Assembly: GCA_934293575.1 (NCBI GenBank)
Contig: CAKQYU010000004.1
Coordinates: 62,001 to 126,000, forward strand
DNA length: 64,000 nucleotides
Direction of reading: 5' to 3'
Origin: an uncultured Lachnospiraceae bacterium
GTDB taxonomy: Bacteria; Bacillota; Clostridia; Lachnospirales; Lachnospiraceae
Under the pieces are notes generated by a model. It was not told where the DNA came from. It made no database searches and was given only the letters and a program-made list of their open reading frames with translations. Position 1 is the stretch's first letter. Every line of letters begins with the position of its first letter. Position numbers and translations under genes: made by a program. Shown here one piece after another: positions 63,159 to 64,000 of the stretch.

Positions 63159-64000
63159 ATGAGCTTTACGCATTTACATGTACATACAGAATATAGTTTG
63201 CTGGATGGCGCTTCAAAAATTAAAGAGCTTGTTCATCATACCAAGGAATTGGGAATGGATAGTATTGCAATTACAGACCATGGGGTTATGTATGGTGTAA
63301 TTGAATTTTATCGTGCCTGTAAAGCCGAAAATATCAAGCCCATTATTGGTTGCGAGGTGTATGTGGCGCCGGGTTCCAGATTTGACCGTGAGGTAGAAAG
63401 AGGAGAGAATCGGTATTACCATCTGGTGTTGTTGGCGGAAAATGATAAAGGATATCATAATTTAATGAAAATTGTATCCCGCGGATTTACAGAAGGGTAT
63501 TATTATAAACCTCGTGTGGACAGAGAGATATTGCAGGAATTTTCAGAGGGAATTATTGCTTTGTCTGCCTGCCTTGCGGGAGAGGTGGCAACCAAATTGC
63601 GGGCAGGATTTTATGAGGAAGCAAAACAGGCTGCTTTGGAACATCAGGAAATTTTCGGAAAAGATAATTATTTTTTGGAGCTACAGGATCATAAAATTCC
63701 GGAACAGACAGTGGTAAATCAGGGGTTGATGCGCCTGCATGAGGAAACCGGGATTCCGTTGGTTGCTACAAATGATATTCATTATGTAAAAAAAGAAGAC
63801 TGGATGGCGCATGACATCTTACTTTGTATTCAGACAAATAAAAAGGTATCGGATGAGGATCGTATGCGGTATGCACAGGGGCAGTTTTATTTAAAATCGC
63901 CGGAGGAGATGGAAGCATTGTTTCCGTATGCACATGAAGCAATCGAGAATACCGAAAAGATTGCAAAGCGGTGTAATGTAGAAATTGTATTCGGAGAACA
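63159..64000 (+). CDS. dnaE: DNA polymerase III alpha subunit DnaE, 5' part
   Basis: Replicative polymerase catalytic subunit, cut by the window edge: 280 complete codons are visible. The N-terminal PHP domain is clear: HLHVHTEYSLLDGASKI (residues 5-21), a TDHGVMYG motif near residue 42 and an ALSACLAGEV segment near residue 135, with ATNDIHYVK near residue 205. No PolC-type exonuclease insert is seen in this part, so it is the DnaE (not PolC) class. ATG at 63159 follows GGAAAGGA. Confidence 0.95.
   Translation, partial: MSFTHLHVHTEYSLLDGASKIKELVHHTKELGMDSIAITDHGVMYGVIEFYRACKAENIKPIIGCEVYVAPGSRFDREVERGENRYYHLVLLAENDKGYHNLMKIVSRGFTEGYYYKPRVDREILQEFSEGIIALSACLAGEVATKLRAGFYEEAKQAALEHQEIFGKDNYFLELQDHKIPEQTVVNQGLMRLHEETGIPLVATNDIHYVKKEDWMAHDILLCIQTNKKVSDEDRMRYAQGQFYLKSPEEMEALFPYAHEAIENTEKIAKRCNVEIVFGE

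Overview
The window looks like the chromosome of a low-GC, spore-forming Clostridia, most likely a Lachnospiraceae (Roseburia/Agathobacter/Butyrivibrio-like). The evidence is the conserved spoVT / HU / rqcP / yabP / yabQ / divIC / spoIIE / tilS / hpt / ftsH cluster, the hprK / glucokinase / murB / rapZ / whiA / crh-like cluster, strong Shine-Dalgarno sites and AT-rich intergenic DNA. No rRNA, tRNA, CRISPR array or complete insertion sequence was seen. dnaE runs off the right edge, and the first gene is probably cut by the left edge.

Layout. 1-1038: end of an unknown gene and an Sfp-type phosphopantetheinyl transferase. 1039-5350: an accessory strip with an iteron-like heptamer cluster, a Thr/Ser-rich lipoprotein, the C-terminal remnant of a large serine recombinase, an orphan fragment, a degenerate tandem array of about 22-bp units, an Rpn-type PD-(D/E)XK nuclease and a GC-rich palindromic element. 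5354-12823: an RsiV-like lipoprotein, a sugar nucleotidyltransferase, class II aldolase, an orphan sugar-binding lipoprotein, bioY behind two BirA-type operators, DUF1284 and a HAD phosphatase. 12953-16293: a family 3 solute-binding sensor protein translationally coupled to a hybrid histidine kinase. 16429-25030: the sporulation / division / tilS-hpt-ftsH cluster. 25354-27363 (minus strand): lysA-plsC.

27647-32030: the PTS block, with a glucose-family EIICBA, HPr and Enzyme I. 32825-38417: a DUF1846 protein (minus strand), a second FtsH and UvrC. 38421-51312: a malto-oligosaccharide island with an AraC regulator, glycogen phosphorylase, ABC importer (binding protein plus two permeases), LacI regulator, MalQ, a cytoplasmic LacI-like sensor fused to GGDEF, and a GH13 alpha-glucosidase. 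51398-51604 is a decayed DUF1846 copy. 51680-56825: hprK, glucokinase, murB, rapZ, whiA and a Crh-like protein. 56934-64000: a large TPR/Sel1-like protein, a MocR regulator, an AAA_14/DUF4143 ATPase, a DUF5662 protein and the start of dnaE.

How it fits together. Carbohydrate uptake and its control dominate. The HPr next to Enzyme I keeps His15 but has Lys at position 46. The Crh-like protein downstream of hprK has Glu at 15 and keeps Ser46. The PTS-transfer and HPr-kinase phosphorylation sites therefore sit on two separate small proteins. The malto island carries its own LacI regulator, a shared operator-like 13-mer in front of glgP and the binding-protein gene, and a predicted sugar-sensing diguanylate cyclase.
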